From Gemmataceae bacterium (lineage in GTDB: Bacteria > Planctomycetota > Planctomycetia > Gemmatales > Gemmataceae): DNA of 64,000 bases. A model generated the notes under the pieces. The model was given only the letters and a program-made list of their open reading frames with translations. It was not told where the DNA came from and searched no databases. A program made the position numbers and the translations under genes. This document shows, one piece after another, positions 37,317-46,641 of the stretch (its first letter is position 1; each line of letters begins with the position of its first letter). The DNA lies in assembly GCA_022842245.1 (NCBI GenBank), contig JALHPZ010000023.1, forward strand, positions 1-64,000, in the 5' to 3' direction.

Positions 37317-38231
37317 TCAGTGGGCCGTCAGCGGGGCGCGTTCGAAGACCTCGGCGAGGCCCGCGAAGACGATCGCCCGGCAACTGGCCGGATCGTGTCC
37401 GGCCGGGATCGGCGTTTGCAGTTCGATGTCGAGTCGGGTCTGTGCCGCGGTGCTGGCGTCTTCGCTCAGGCTTGCGACCCGGTGGAAGGTCAGCAGGCGC
37501 GTCGTCGGCGTGAACAGCGCGATCCAGCGCCCCTTGCCGACCTGCGGACGCGGATCGGTGGTGAGCATGCGCAGCTGGATGGAACTGCCGCCGGCGATGA
37601 ACGAGTGCGTGCGGTTCGTGTTGGACGGGTCGCCGTAGACCAGTTCGCTGTTGGGGGCGACGTAGCCGGCGGCGCGGCCGTCGAAGACGAGCACGGTGAG
37701 GTTCGCCTCGTAGGCGATGCCGTTGTTCGGGCGTTGGAGCACGGCCATCCAGTTGTAGCGGCCGGCGCGTTCGACGCGGCCGCCGGTGAGCACCGGCGTG
37801 CCCGACGGGTCGAAGGTCATGTCGTCGAGCAGGGAGCACTGGCGGAAGGCGGTGGCGAAGGTCGACGCCGTGGCGATGCGTTGGCGGGGCAGGCCGGTGA
37901 CGCCGGCGATGTTCGTGGCCACGTTCAACCGGCCGATCGGGTCGAGGAAGACCGGATCGCTGAGGCCGGTGCTGGTGCCGAACGAGGTCAGGATGCCGGC
38001 GTCGTTCCCTTTCTCGATCATCTCGATGCGCCAGTGCGTCCGCAGCAGCGCCTCGGCGTTCATCGCGGTCTCGGTGCAGCGGGAGTCCTTGAGCGCCTGG
38101 CCCATCTGCAGCGCGCCGAGCGGGAAGAGCGCCAGCAGCGAAATCATGCCGATCGCCGCGACGAACATCGCGACGAGGGCTTCGGTGAGGGTCAGGCCGC
38201 GGCGGCGGGCCAGCGGCGAATTCGCGATCAT
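37317..38231 (-). CDS. Prepilin-type protein, PilV-like
   Basis: A 304-residue protein with a type III signal: RRRG12 followed by L13-TLTEALVAMFVAAIGMISLLALFPLGALQM, E17 at +5. The extended hydrophobic stretch and the FPLGA..M segment with NAEALLR are typical of PilV/GspI-type minor pilins in planctomycetes. Signal peptidase would be PilD, not encoded here. A weak GGGGACC precedes the start. Confidence 0.82.
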   Translation of the reverse strand: MIANSPLARRRGLTLTEALVAMFVAAIGMISLLALFPLGALQMGQALKDSRCTETAMNAEALLRTHWRIEMIEKGNDAGILTSFGTSTGLSDPVFLDPIGRLNVATNIAGVTGLPRQRIATASTFATAFRQCSLLDDMTFDPSGTPVLTGGRVERAGRYNWMAVLQRPNNGIAYEANLTVLVFDGRAAGYVAPNSELVYGDPSNTNRTHSFIAGGSSIQLRMLTTDPRPQVGKGRWIALFTPTTRLLTFHRVASLSEDASTAAQTRLDIELQTPIPAGHDPASCRAIVFAGLAEVFERAPLTAH

Positions 38232-38377
38232 GTCAGGTCCCCGGTCGGGGTGTTCGGCCGAAGGGCCGACGGGTCATTGTTCGAGTCGAGGCGACGAATA
38301 CCAAAAACCCAATATTGCTTGAATCGCAGGCGTTTCCGCCTCGTGTTCCCTTCCCCTTCGATGGGGAGGGAGAAAAC
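38232..38377. other. Intergenic region with two short hairpins
   Basis: CCCCG/CGGGG (38239-38250) and TCGGCC/GGCCGA (38254-38269, GAAG loop) lie upstream of the PilV-like gene. No promoter was recognised; either hairpin could be an mRNA processing or stability element. Confidence 0.35.
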
Positions 38378-39502
38378 TCACAGCCCCGTGTTGATGCCGT
38401 CCCGCGCGAAGCGGTATGGATCCGGGGACGGTGGCGGGTTCACGGGTTGCGTCGCGATCGCGCCGGTCTTGTTGTAAAGGCAGATCAGGATCATCTGCCC
38501 GGCCTGGTCGTAGTTCGCCCCCAGCGGAGCGACCACGTTCGGCAGGTTCGCGTCGCGCAATAGCAGGACGGTGAGCGCCTCGGTGGCACCGATGACTTCG
38601 CCGGTGGGCGCGAAGAGGATGTCGCGGTTCCCGTTCACGTCCGCGGCCGGCGGGTTGAGGCTCGTCGTCTGCGCGGCGCGGACATCCACGGCCATGCCGC
38701 TGGGGAGTTGTTGAGTCGGTTCGCCGAGGATCGGCCGCGCGGCGCGGATGATGCTGAAGTTCGACACCATCAGCGTGCCGTTGGTCGGTGAGGCCGGAAC
38801 TTGGGGGTGAGCGGCGCCATCGAGGGTCGAACTGTTGTGAATGCTGTAAACGTTCCTTCCGAGATCCGGAAGAGACTGCGCCGCGACATTCAACAGGATC
38901 GTCGCCGTGGCGGCGTTGTTCACGCCGGGCGGTGCGACGGGATTCGTGGTGTGTGTCGGGCTGCCGAGTTTCAGGACGCAACGGAGTTCGGGAATCGAAA
39001 TCAGATCGTTCGCCTGGACGGTGGAGGAAAACGTGGCGAGTTGCGCTGTGGATAGCGTGAGGTAAACACCGCGTCCGGCCGGAGCGGGAGTCGCGCCCAT
39101 CGGCACGGGCAGCAGGTTGTCGAAGTCGTAGCTCACGTTTTGCGGCATCGTCGTCTGCGTGACCTTGCACGGGTAGTAGAAGGTCAGCCGGCTGCCGAGG
39201 AGCAACGGACCGTTCGACGGGATCGGGTCGGGCTGTTCGATGTAGGCGATCTCGCGGATGATCTCGGGATTGGCGGTATCGGGGATGAGCCGGATGCCGC
39301 GGGGCGCCTTGTCGCGCAGCGCCTTGGACTTGGCCGCGATCATCCACTCGGTCAGGCGGTCCGCCGAGCCGACGACCTTTTGGGAATCGAACGCCGACGA
39401 TTGCGAGACGCCGATGGCGAGCGCGAGCAGGACGACGGCGAGCGCCATCGCCACCAGCAGTTCGACGAGCGTGAAGCCCGGTTTGGTTGTGCGACGGATC
39501 AT
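38378..39502 (-). CDS. Prepilin-type protein, GspH/FimT-like
   Basis: A 374-residue protein with a type III signal: KPG9 then F10-TLVELLVAMALAVVLLALAIG with E14 at +5. The C-terminal part is Asn/Pro/Ala-rich. The early QSSAFDSQKVVGSADRLTEWM segment is typical of GspH/FimT-like proteins. Its ATG overlaps the stop codon of the preceding prepilin gene by 4 bases (ATGA), so translation is probably coupled. GAGGTGACC serves as ribosome binding site. Confidence 0.82.
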   Translation of the reverse strand: MIRRTTKPGFTLVELLVAMALAVVLLALAIGVSQSSAFDSQKVVGSADRLTEWMIAAKSKALRDKAPRGIRLIPDTANPEIIREIAYIEQPDPIPSNGPLLLGSRLTFYYPCKVTQTTMPQNVSYDFDNLLPVPMGATPAPAGRGVYLTLSTAQLATFSSTVQANDLISIPELRCVLKLGSPTHTTNPVAPPGVNNAATATILLNVAAQSLPDLGRNVYSIHNSSTLDGAAHPQVPASPTNGTLMVSNFSIIRAARPILGEPTQQLPSGMAVDVRAAQTTSLNPPAADVNGNRDILFAPTGEVIGATEALTVLLLRDANLPNVVAPLGANYDQAGQMILICLYNKTGAIATQPVNPPPSPDPYRFARDGINTGL

Positions 39503-40440
39503 TGGTCACCTCGGGCGCCCTGGCGCCGGAGCTTGTAGCCGGAGAGCACGCCGTCCGGCACCGGCACGAGACCGGTGGGCGTGGACAGGAGCGTACCCCA
39601 GGAATCGGAGTCGCCGCGGGCGATGAGCGTCGGCATCCAGTTCGTGCTGGTGAAATCGGTGAAACCGAGCGCCGTGGCCGCCGCCGTGCGCTGGGCCGCG
39701 ACCGTCCACGCGGTCGACAGCAATCGACCCGTCGGGTCGAACGGATCGCGGCTGGGGTTGTTCCCTTTCAGGAACGACGGCGAATTCAGTTCGCCCTGCT
39801 GGCCGGAGGTCCAGCGGATGTACGTGATCGGGTGGCCGAACGCGTCGGTGAAGACGCGGTACTGCGTTCCGGGGAGGACGAGCGACAGGCTGCCGATCGC
39901 CTCCTCGTTGTAGACCTGGCCGCGGGATCCCTTCTGCGTAAGGATCCGGTAGAGGATCACGGCGCCCTGTTCGGGGTTCGTCAAGGTTCCGGCGGTCATG
40001 CCGGCGAACGTCGGCCGCGCCGGCAGCGTGACGGTGTAGTTCGTGCCGCCGACGTTGACGGTCATGGTCGTGGCGGCGGTCGCCTCCGCGATCGTCTGCG
40101 GGAAGGCGTTCTTCATCCAGAGGTAGTTCCAGAGCGCCCGGGCGCGGTCGACGTCGCCGCCGGCGATGATCTTCAGGCTGTCGACGGCGCTGGCGTACTG
40201 GGCGAAGCCGGACTTGCCCGCGAAGGAATCGCGGGCGTTGTCCAGTTCGGCGGACCAGATCTGCATGAAACCGGAACTCGCCTTGGACAGCGTGTCCTCG
40301 GTCGCCTTCACCTGGGCGCTGCCGCGGACGCGGAAGTAGGCACCGGTACCGAGTGCCGCCAGCACCGCCAGCATGGCGATGACGACGAGCAGTTCGACCA
40401 GCGAGAACCCGGCGCGCCGGCGGCGATGGAAAGCGGTCAT
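39499..40440 (-). CDS. Prepilin-type N-terminal protein
   Basis: A 313-residue protein with a type III signal: RRRRAG11 then F12-SLVELLVVIAMLAVLAALGTGAYF, E16 at +5. The segment RVRGSAQVKATEDTL is usual for GspG-type (pseudo)pilins. The chosen ATG at 40440 is preceded by AGGAG at good spacing; about 138 further codons are open upstream but are only the antisense frame of the neighbour. Its stop overlaps the start of the next gene. Confidence 0.85.
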   Translation of the reverse strand: MTAFHRRRRAGFSLVELLVVIAMLAVLAALGTGAYFRVRGSAQVKATEDTLSKASSGFMQIWSAELDNARDSFAGKSGFAQYASAVDSLKIIAGGDVDRARALWNYLWMKNAFPQTIAEATAATTMTVNVGGTNYTVTLPARPTFAGMTAGTLTNPEQGAVILYRILTQKGSRGQVYNEEAIGSLSLVLPGTQYRVFTDAFGHPITYIRWTSGQQGELNSPSFLKGNNPSRDPFDPTGRLLSTAWTVAAQRTAAATALGFTDFTSTNWMPTLIARGDSDSWGTLLSTPTGLVPVPDGVLSGYKLRRQGARGDQ

Positions 40441-40457
40441 AGCGAAGTACTCCTGGA

Positions 40458-41666
40458 TCAGTCGGCCGCCGCGAGGAACTTGGAACGGAAGTTCGTGTAG
40501 TCGTCGCCGCCGCCGCCGCGGGCGGGGTCGAAGTCGCCCTGGCCGAAGGCGATGAGTCCGCCGGGATTGCGGCCGAAGCCCCAGTTCTTGTTGTTGCGGA
40601 TGTCCGAGCCGTTGGGGCCGGCGCTGACGATCTGGAAGCCGTTGTGGTTGTAGAACTTGTTGGCGGATTCCCGGAAGGCGACGAGACCGATCGCGGGGAA
40701 GCCGGTGTAGTCGGCGGCCGTGGGCAGTTGCAGCGCGGCGGTGCGGTTGTAGCCGGAGAACTTGCCGCCGAAAGGGCCGATCAGGCACTGGCTCGGATAG
40801 TCGGCGGCGGTGCCAGTGCCGCTGGTGGCAGTGTAGAAGTACGGCGTGCCCCACGGGTCGACGAACCAGGGTTCATTGCTGACGGACGGATTGTTGGAGG
40901 CATCCGAAACGGTGTCGTTGTTCGGGGCGGCGCCTTCCCAGCGGCGGACGTTGGACGACGACATCAGCGGCGACGGCGGCGACGCCAGCGTGTCGAGGCT
41001 CCCCTTCGCCTTCGTCAGCCAGTCGAACGGCAACACCCGGCGATCCGGCGTGAGCTTGTCGAAGAACGGCGCGATCCGCTGCGCGTTCGGGTTGGTGGCG
41101 AGCGACAGGAAGGGTTGCAGGGGGTTGGTCGCGAAGCCGGAGAACTCGGTGAAGGTGCCGCCGGTAAGGAAGACCACGAGGCACTGGTTCGGGTCGAGCA
41201 GGGCGGGGGCGCTGCCGAGGATGCCGTTGGTGGCGAGGTTGGGCGAGGTTGTCGCCGGGGCCACGGGAGGCACGTAGGCGACGCCGGCGCGGCGCAGGCC
41301 GTTATCGCGCAGGTCGATGCGCGGGAAAATCGCCCGCAAGGCGACGATCTCCGGGGAAGCGTCATTGAAGCCGGGATAATAGGTGCCGGTCGCGTCCTGG
41401 TAGGCGGACGCGAGGCGGAAGGTCCCCATCGGCCCGCCGCCCGCGCAGGGCACGTTGCGGTTGTACTTCGTCTTGAACGAGGTCAGGGCCGTCTCGAGTC
41501 CGGTGATGTCGCCGCGGACCTTGAGTTCATCGCCCCGGAAGCGCACGGCCTGTACGCCCGAGAGCAGAAGCCCCACCAGAACGGCGATGATGGCGATCAC
41601 CACCAGCAGTTCGACCAGCGTGAAGCCGGACGGCATCCGGCGCGGCGGAGATGGCGACCGCAACAT
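40458..41666 (-). CDS. Prepilin-type protein, first of six in the cluster
   Basis: A 402-residue protein with a type III signal: PSG14 then F15-TLVELLVVIAIIAVLVGLLL, E19 at +5. The following Arg-Gly-Asp-Glu-Leu...ITGLETALTSFKTKY segment resembles GspG-type pilins where an alpha helix continues into the globular domain. It is longer than usual GspG (about 140 residues), as is common in planctomycetes. AGGAG lies just upstream. It starts after pilC and probably encodes a major pseudopilin-like subunit, but which of the six is major cannot be told. Confidence 0.84.
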   Translation of the reverse strand: MLRSPSPPRRMPSGFTLVELLVVIAIIAVLVGLLLSGVQAVRFRGDELKVRGDITGLETALTSFKTKYNRNVPCAGGGPMGTFRLASAYQDATGTYYPGFNDASPEIVALRAIFPRIDLRDNGLRRAGVAYVPPVAPATTSPNLATNGILGSAPALLDPNQCLVVFLTGGTFTEFSGFATNPLQPFLSLATNPNAQRIAPFFDKLTPDRRVLPFDWLTKAKGSLDTLASPPSPLMSSSNVRRWEGAAPNNDTVSDASNNPSVSNEPWFVDPWGTPYFYTATSGTGTAADYPSQCLIGPFGGKFSGYNRTAALQLPTAADYTGFPAIGLVAFRESANKFYNHNGFQIVSAGPNGSDIRNNKNWGFGRNPGGLIAFGQGDFDPARGGGGDDYTNFRSKFLAAAD

Positions 41667-41727
41667 GGGAAAGACTCCTGATGAAACCCTCCCGCGGACG
41701 AACGTCCGCGGGCTTCGTTTGCGAACC

Positions 41728-42966
41728 TTATTTCGACAGACCTTCCAGCAGCTTGATCAGCGGCAGGAACAGCGAGATCACGATCGCGCCGATCACGCCG
41801 CCGAGGAACACGATCATGATCGGCTCCAAGAGCGAGATCAGGCTCTTCACCAGCGTGTCGACTTCTTCGTCGTAGAAGTCGGCCACCTTGTACAGCATCG
41901 TGTCGAGGTCGCCGGTCTCCTCGCCGACCTCGACCATGTTCACGACCATGTCGTCCACGAGTCGGGCTTCGCGAAGCGGGTCAGCAATGGTATCCCCTTC
42001 GCGGATGGATTCCAAAACCCGCTGGAACATCCGCTCGAAGACGACGTTGTTGGCGGTATCCTTCACGATCGACAGGGCTTCGAGGATCGGCACGCCGGAA
42101 CTGATGAGCGTTCCCAAGGTGCGCATCGTTCGGGCCACGATCGTTTTCTCGACGAGGCTCCCGACAATGGGTATCCAGAGCGTCATTCTGTCGAGAGCGT
42201 AATTCCCGGCCTTGGTCAATCGGATGAGTTTGATCAACAAGTAGACGCCGAGCGGGAACAAGGGGATGACATACCAGTAGCTGGCGACCCAGTCGGAGAC
42301 GTCGATGAGGATCTTGGTGGCCTGCGGGAGGCTGAGACCGAACTCCTCGAAGATCTTTTTGAACTTCGGGATGATCGACACCATGATGAACGTGAGGATC
42401 CCGACGGCGACCATGATGACGACGCTCGGGTAGACCATCGCGCCGACGACCTTGCGCTTCAGGCTCTGGCTCTTCTCCTTGAACTCGGCGAGGCGCTGGA
42501 GGATGACTTCGAGCGCACCGCCGGCCTCGCCGGCCTTCACCATGTTCACGTAGAGGCGGTCGAAGCACTTCGGGTGCCGGCCGAGCGACTCGGAGAGCGT
42601 CGAGCCGGACTCGACGTCCTCGACGACGTCGATGAGCGCGTTCTTGAGGGCGCTCGGCTTCATCTGCTTTTCGAGGATGCGCAGGCTTCGCAGCACCGGC
42701 AGGCCGGCGTCCTGCAGCGTGCTGAACTGCCGCGTGAAGATGCAGAGCATCTTCTGCGACACGCCGCCGAGGACGAAGGTCTTGCGGCTCTTGCCGGTCT
42801 TCTTCTTCTGGCCCTTCTTGCCCTTGACCTGCGCGGCGGTGAGCTTCGTGACGAAGTAGCCCATCGCCTTGATCTTCTGCGACGCTTCCTCTTCGTTCCC
42901 GGCGTCGACGGAGTCTTTCACTTCCTGGCCGGACGTATCCAGCGCTTCGAATTTGAACGTCGGCAT
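41728..42966 (-). CDS. pilC: Type IV pilus/type II secretion inner-membrane platform protein PilC/GspF
   Basis: A 412-residue protein of the PilC/GspF family. Start: MPTFKFEALDTSGQEVKDSV. Two copies of the T2SSF domain are recognisable, with motifs FTRQFSTLQDAGLPVLRSL and MRTLGTLISSGVPILEAL; three membrane helices follow the pattern of the family (two in the middle, VVIMVAVGILTFIMV and SYWYVIPLFPLGVYLLI, and one at the end, IMIVFLGGVIGAIVISLFLPL). It anchors the ATPase to the membrane and forms the assembly platform. It lies 9 bases after the gspE stop, so the two are translated together. GAGGG is the ribosome binding site. Confidence 0.96.
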   Translation of the reverse strand: MPTFKFEALDTSGQEVKDSVDAGNEEEASQKIKAMGYFVTKLTAAQVKGKKGQKKKTGKSRKTFVLGGVSQKMLCIFTRQFSTLQDAGLPVLRSLRILEKQMKPSALKNALIDVVEDVESGSTLSESLGRHPKCFDRLYVNMVKAGEAGGALEVILQRLAEFKEKSQSLKRKVVGAMVYPSVVIMVAVGILTFIMVSIIPKFKKIFEEFGLSLPQATKILIDVSDWVASYWYVIPLFPLGVYLLIKLIRLTKAGNYALDRMTLWIPIVGSLVEKTIVARTMRTLGTLISSGVPILEALSIVKDTANNVVFERMFQRVLESIREGDTIADPLREARLVDDMVVNMVEVGEETGDLDTMLYKVADFYDEEVDTLVKSLISLLEPIMIVFLGGVIGAIVISLFLPLIKLLEGLSK

Positions 42967-42975
42967 ATCCAGCCC

Positions 42976-45192
42976 TCAGGATGATTCGTGTTCGTCTTCG
43001 CCCAGCGGCAGACCGATATCCGTATCAATGGCGAGCGTCGTGACGCCGGCGAGCAGGGCTTCGACGCCGGCTTCGCGCAGGCCCTTGATGCCGATTTTCC
43101 GCGTGTAGGCGCGGATCTGGTCGTTCGACGCCCCGCGGCTGATCATGTCGCGGATGTCGTCGTTGATGAGCATCAGCTCGTAGATACCGGTCCGGCCCTT
43201 GAAGCCGAGGTTGTTGCACTTGTCGCAGCCTTCGCCGTAGAAGAACTTCCCGCCGCCCAGTTGCTCGGTCGTCAGGTTCAGTTCCATCAGCTGGTCGCGC
43301 GTCGGCTCGTAAGGGGTCTTGCAAACCTGGCAGACGCGGCGCACGAGCCGCTGCGCCTGAATGGCTTCGAGCGTGGCGGTGATGAGGAACGGCTCGACGC
43401 CCATGTCCCGCAGGCGCGTGATGGACGACGGCGCGTCGTTCGTGTGCAGCGTGCTGAACACGAGGTGCCCCGTCAGCGACGCCTGGATGGCGATCTGCGC
43501 CGTTTCGAGGTCGCGGATCTCGCCGATGAGGATGATGTCCGGGTCTTGCCGGAGAATCGCGCGGAGGGCGGCGGCGAAGGTCAGGTCGATCTCGTGGTTG
43601 ATCGGGCACTGCACGAGGCCGTCGATTTCGTACTCGACCGGGTCTTCGGTCGTGATGATCTTGGTGTCGATGTCGTTGAGTTCGGAAAGGGCCGAGTAGA
43701 GTGTCGTCGTTTTGCCGGAGCCGGTGGGACCGGTCACGAGGCAGATGCCGTTGGGCTTCTTGATGACCTGCCGGAACTCGGCGAGAAGTTTCGTCGGCAT
43801 GCCGATCTTGTCGAGCGACAGGCCGACGTTCGACTGGTCCAGCACCCGGATGACGACCGACTCGCCGAAGAGCGTGGGCAGCACGCTGACGCGCATGTCG
43901 ATCCGGCTGCCGCCGAGGTTCAGCTCGATGCGCCCGTCCTGCGGGAGCCGGCGTTCGGCGATGTCGAGGTTCGACATGACCTTGATCCGGCTGGCGATGG
44001 CGGTGGCGAGGTGGCGTGGCGGGGGCACCATCTCGTACAGCACCCCGTCGCACTTGTACCGCATCTTGTATTCGTCTTCGAACGGCTCGAAGTGGATGTC
44101 CGATGCCTTGTCCCGGATGGCCATGAGCATGACCATGTTGATCAGCTTCCGCACCGGGGCCGAGTGCGCCATTTCTTCGAGGCTGTTCAGGTCGATGCTC
44201 GTCTCGCGCTTCATCGCGGCCCGGTTCAGGTCCGCGTCCCCTTCGAGTTCCTTGATGATGCTGGCGATCGATTCCTCGTCGATCGCGGCGCTGGTGGAGT
44301 AGCACTTCTTCATCAGGTCTTCGACGGCCTTGGGGGCCGCCAGTACGGCCTTTACCTCCGCGATGCCGAGGAAGTTGCGGATGTCGTCCAGCGCCTGCAA
44401 GTTGTTCGGATCCGCCATCGCGACGGTCAGAACATTGTTCTCGAACGAGATCGGCGCGACCTTGTAGAGGTCCGCCATCGTCTGCGGCACCTTCGCGGTC
44501 GCGTCCTTGTTCGGCTTCACGTCCTCGAGGCTCTGCACCTTCATTCCGTGCAGTTCGGCCTGCGCCTGGAGCAGTTGATCCTCGTTCACGAGGCCGCGCG
44601 AAGCCACAAGCTCGTGGAGCTTGTCGTCGCTGGTGCGCATGTCCTCGTAGATGGAATCGAGCTGCGCGTCGTCGAGGAAGCCGAGGTCGACGAGTTTCTG
44701 GCCGAGTTGCTTGGAACTGGCGTCGACGTGGGTGAGGGATTTCTTCGCGGGCGGCTTGGGTGCGGGCTTGGGAGCCGGGGCGGCGGGCTTCTGTCCGGCA
44801 GCCGGGGGCTTCGGAGCGCCCGGGGTGGGCGGCTTGACGCCGGGGGCCGCGGGTGCGGCGGGCTTCTGCCCCGTCGCGGCGGGCGCCGCGGGCTTTTGCT
44901 GGGGCGTGCCTGGTGCGACGGGCTTTGGCGTGGGCGCGCCGCCCGTCGGCGCGGTTGGCGGCTTGGCACCGGCGGCCGGCGGCGTGCTGCCAATCGGCTT
45001 CGGCGCCGGCGACACCGGCCGTTGCGCCGGTGGTTGACCCGGAGAGACCGGCTTGTTCCCGTCGGCCTGCGGCGGCACCGGCGGCTTCTGGACCGGCGCG
45101 GCGCCTTGCGGCGGCTTCGCCCCGGCCGCCGGCGGCGTGCCGGGCACGGCCGGCTTCTTCGGGTCGTTCGGGCTTGGCGGGGTCGTGGACAT
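42976..45192 (-). CDS. Second assembly-type ATPase, GspE/PilB-like, with Pro/Ala/Lys-rich N-terminal extension
   Basis: A 738-residue ATPase. The first 150 residues are low complexity, Pro/Ala/Lys/Gly-rich, with no domain. A GspE N-terminal (MshEN-like) domain follows (SKQLGQKLVDLGFLDDAQLD). The ATPase core has Walker A GPTGSGKTTT near residue 487, Walker B-region DPDIILIGEIRDLETA, and a Cys4 zinc-binding motif (CQVCKTPYEP ... GEGCDKC). It powers pilus or pseudopilus assembly. AAGG precedes the ATG. It begins a second unit after the terminator at 45283-45314 and directly precedes pilC. No similar extension exists in the pilB at 46703-48424. Confidence 0.95.
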   Translation of the reverse strand: MSTTPPSPNDPKKPAVPGTPPAAGAKPPQGAAPVQKPPVPPQADGNKPVSPGQPPAQRPVSPAPKPIGSTPPAAGAKPPTAPTGGAPTPKPVAPGTPQQKPAAPAATGQKPAAPAAPGVKPPTPGAPKPPAAGQKPAAPAPKPAPKPPAKKSLTHVDASSKQLGQKLVDLGFLDDAQLDSIYEDMRTSDDKLHELVASRGLVNEDQLLQAQAELHGMKVQSLEDVKPNKDATAKVPQTMADLYKVAPISFENNVLTVAMADPNNLQALDDIRNFLGIAEVKAVLAAPKAVEDLMKKCYSTSAAIDEESIASIIKELEGDADLNRAAMKRETSIDLNSLEEMAHSAPVRKLINMVMLMAIRDKASDIHFEPFEDEYKMRYKCDGVLYEMVPPPRHLATAIASRIKVMSNLDIAERRLPQDGRIELNLGGSRIDMRVSVLPTLFGESVVIRVLDQSNVGLSLDKIGMPTKLLAEFRQVIKKPNGICLVTGPTGSGKTTTLYSALSELNDIDTKIITTEDPVEYEIDGLVQCPINHEIDLTFAAALRAILRQDPDIILIGEIRDLETAQIAIQASLTGHLVFSTLHTNDAPSSITRLRDMGVEPFLITATLEAIQAQRLVRRVCQVCKTPYEPTRDQLMELNLTTEQLGGGKFFYGEGCDKCNNLGFKGRTGIYELMLINDDIRDMISRGASNDQIRAYTRKIGIKGLREAGVEALLAGVTTLAIDTDIGLPLGEDEHESS

Positions 45193-45282
45193 CGGTGTGG
45201 ACCTTTATTCGCAAGGACGGCCGCTCAACCAAATCCGGGAGACAGCCGCGAGAGTTCGATTCGGGATTCTGCGATTCCGTTG

Positions 45283-45314
45283 AAAAACTCCGGGCACTCG
45301 CGAAACGAGTGCCC
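45283..45314 (-). terminator. Rho-independent terminator of pilB-pilT unit
   Basis: A 9-bp perfect stem GGGCACTCG / CGAGTGCCC (45292-45300, 45306-45314) with a 5-nt loop, followed on the minus strand by GGAGTTTTTC. It begins 6 bases after the pilT stop and separates pilB-pilT from gspE-pilC-prepilins. Confidence 0.88.
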
Positions 45315-45319
45315 GACCC

Positions 45320-46516
45320 TCAACGCTTGTACGGGGCCTTGCGAGGTCGGCGACGATCATCGTCGTCGTCGTCCTCGTCGTCGTCATCATCGTCGTCATC
45401 GTCCTCGTCGTCGTCATCATCCTCGTCATCTTCGTCTTCAAGCAGGCCGCGCTCGAACGCCGCGATCTTCGCCGCCAGTTCGGCCGGCTTGGCCGCTTTG
45501 AGAAGGGCTTCTTCCTTCGCGACGAGCTGGTCCTTCCACAGGTTGAACAGCGATTCGTCGAGCAGGAACATCCCGTGCTTCCGCCCTGTCTGGATGGCGG
45601 AGTCGATCCGGTAGACCTTGTTCTCGCGGATCAGGTTCTGGATGGCCGGCGTCACCACCATCATCTCGTAGGCGGCGATGACCGACTCGGGAATCTTGGG
45701 CAGGAGCGCCTGCGAGAGCACCCCCATGAGCGCGGTCGATAGCTGCGTGCGGACCTGGTCCTGCTGCTCCTTCGGGAAGACGTCGATGATCCGGTTGATC
45801 GTGGACGCGGCCCCGGAGGTGTGCAACGTGCCGAACACGACGTGGCCGGTTTCGGCCGCCTCGATGGCGGCGTGAATCGTTTCCAAGTCCCGCATTTCGC
45901 CGACGAGGATCACGTCGGGGTCCATCCGCAGCGCGCGGCGGATGCCTTCCTTGAACTCCGGCACATCCACGCCGATTTCCCGCTGGTTCACCGTGCACTT
46001 CTTGTGCTTGTGGTAATACTCGATCGGGTCTTCGAGCGTGATGATGTGGCGGTCGTAGTTGTCGTTGATGAAGTTCAGCATCGACGCGAGCGACGTGGTC
46101 TTGCCGGAACCGGTCGGCCCGGTGACGAGGAGCAAGCCCCGCGGCCGGACGATTAGGGAGCGGATCGCCTCCGGCATGCGCAGCTGCTCGAAGGTGAGGA
46201 ACTGGGAGGGGATGCGCCGCATGACCATGCCGATGGTGCCGCGCTGCTTGAAGATGGCGACGCGGAACCGCATGCCGTCGGTGTATTCGATGGCGAAGTC
46301 GGCTCCGCCCTTCTGCTGCAACTCCTGCTGGCAGCGGTCCGGCGTGATCGACTTCATCAGACCGGTCGTGTCGTCGGGGTCGAGAATCTTGGCGTCCAGC
46401 TTGCGCATCCGGCCGCCCGCGCGAATCACCGGCGGTTGCCCGACGCTAATGTGCAAGTCGCTGGCCTTCATCTGAATGACCGTGGACAGCAACTTTTCCA
46501 TCGCAACAGTGGCCAC
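45320..46516 (-). CDS. pilT: Twitching motility/retraction ATPase PilT with acidic tail
   Basis: A 398-residue PilT. The start is GTG (46516), preceded by AAGGAG at 7 bases; the protein then reads VATVAMEKLLSTVIQMKASDLHISVG, matching PilT N-termini. Walker A GPTGSGKTTSLASMLNFI near residue 130, MRMDPDVILVGEMRDLET, and the PilT-specific C-terminal signature PAIQNLIRENKVYRIDSAIQTGRKHGM are present. PilT drives pilus retraction. Unusually, residues about 360-387 are an unbroken 28-residue Asp/Glu run encoded by a GAC/GAT/GAG-rich tract (45356-45439), followed by a basic RRRPRKAPYKR end. Usual PilT length is 340-350 residues without this tail. Confidence 0.95.
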   Translation of the reverse strand: MATVAMEKLLSTVIQMKASDLHISVGQPPVIRAGGRMRKLDAKILDPDDTTGLMKSITPDRCQQELQQKGGADFAIEYTDGMRFRVAIFKQRGTIGMVMRRIPSQFLTFEQLRMPEAIRSLIVRPRGLLLVTGPTGSGKTTSLASMLNFINDNYDRHIITLEDPIEYYHKHKKCTVNQREIGVDVPEFKEGIRRALRMDPDVILVGEMRDLETIHAAIEAAETGHVVFGTLHTSGAASTINRIIDVFPKEQQDQVRTQLSTALMGVLSQALLPKIPESVIAAYEMMVVTPAIQNLIRENKVYRIDSAIQTGRKHGMFLLDESLFNLWKDQLVAKEEALLKAAKPAELAAKIAAFERGLLEDEDDEDDDDDEDDDDDDDDDEDDDDDDRRRPRKAPYKR

Positions 46517-46641
46517 GGCACACTCCTTCGGTGGTGGCGACGCCGGACGGCGAGAGGAATCGAGACGGGACGAACGCCGGGCGGTGCGAGTTTCGCTCGG
46601 CGGCGGACTGCTCAATTATTCGCGGGATCCGGTGGGCCTCC

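Noticed and set aside
34047..38477. 1476-codon plus-strand frame opposite the prepilin genes
   Set aside because: The translation is Arg/Gly/Val-rich with no recognisable domain; five minus-strand genes with good ribosome binding sites and prepilin signals cover the same bases.
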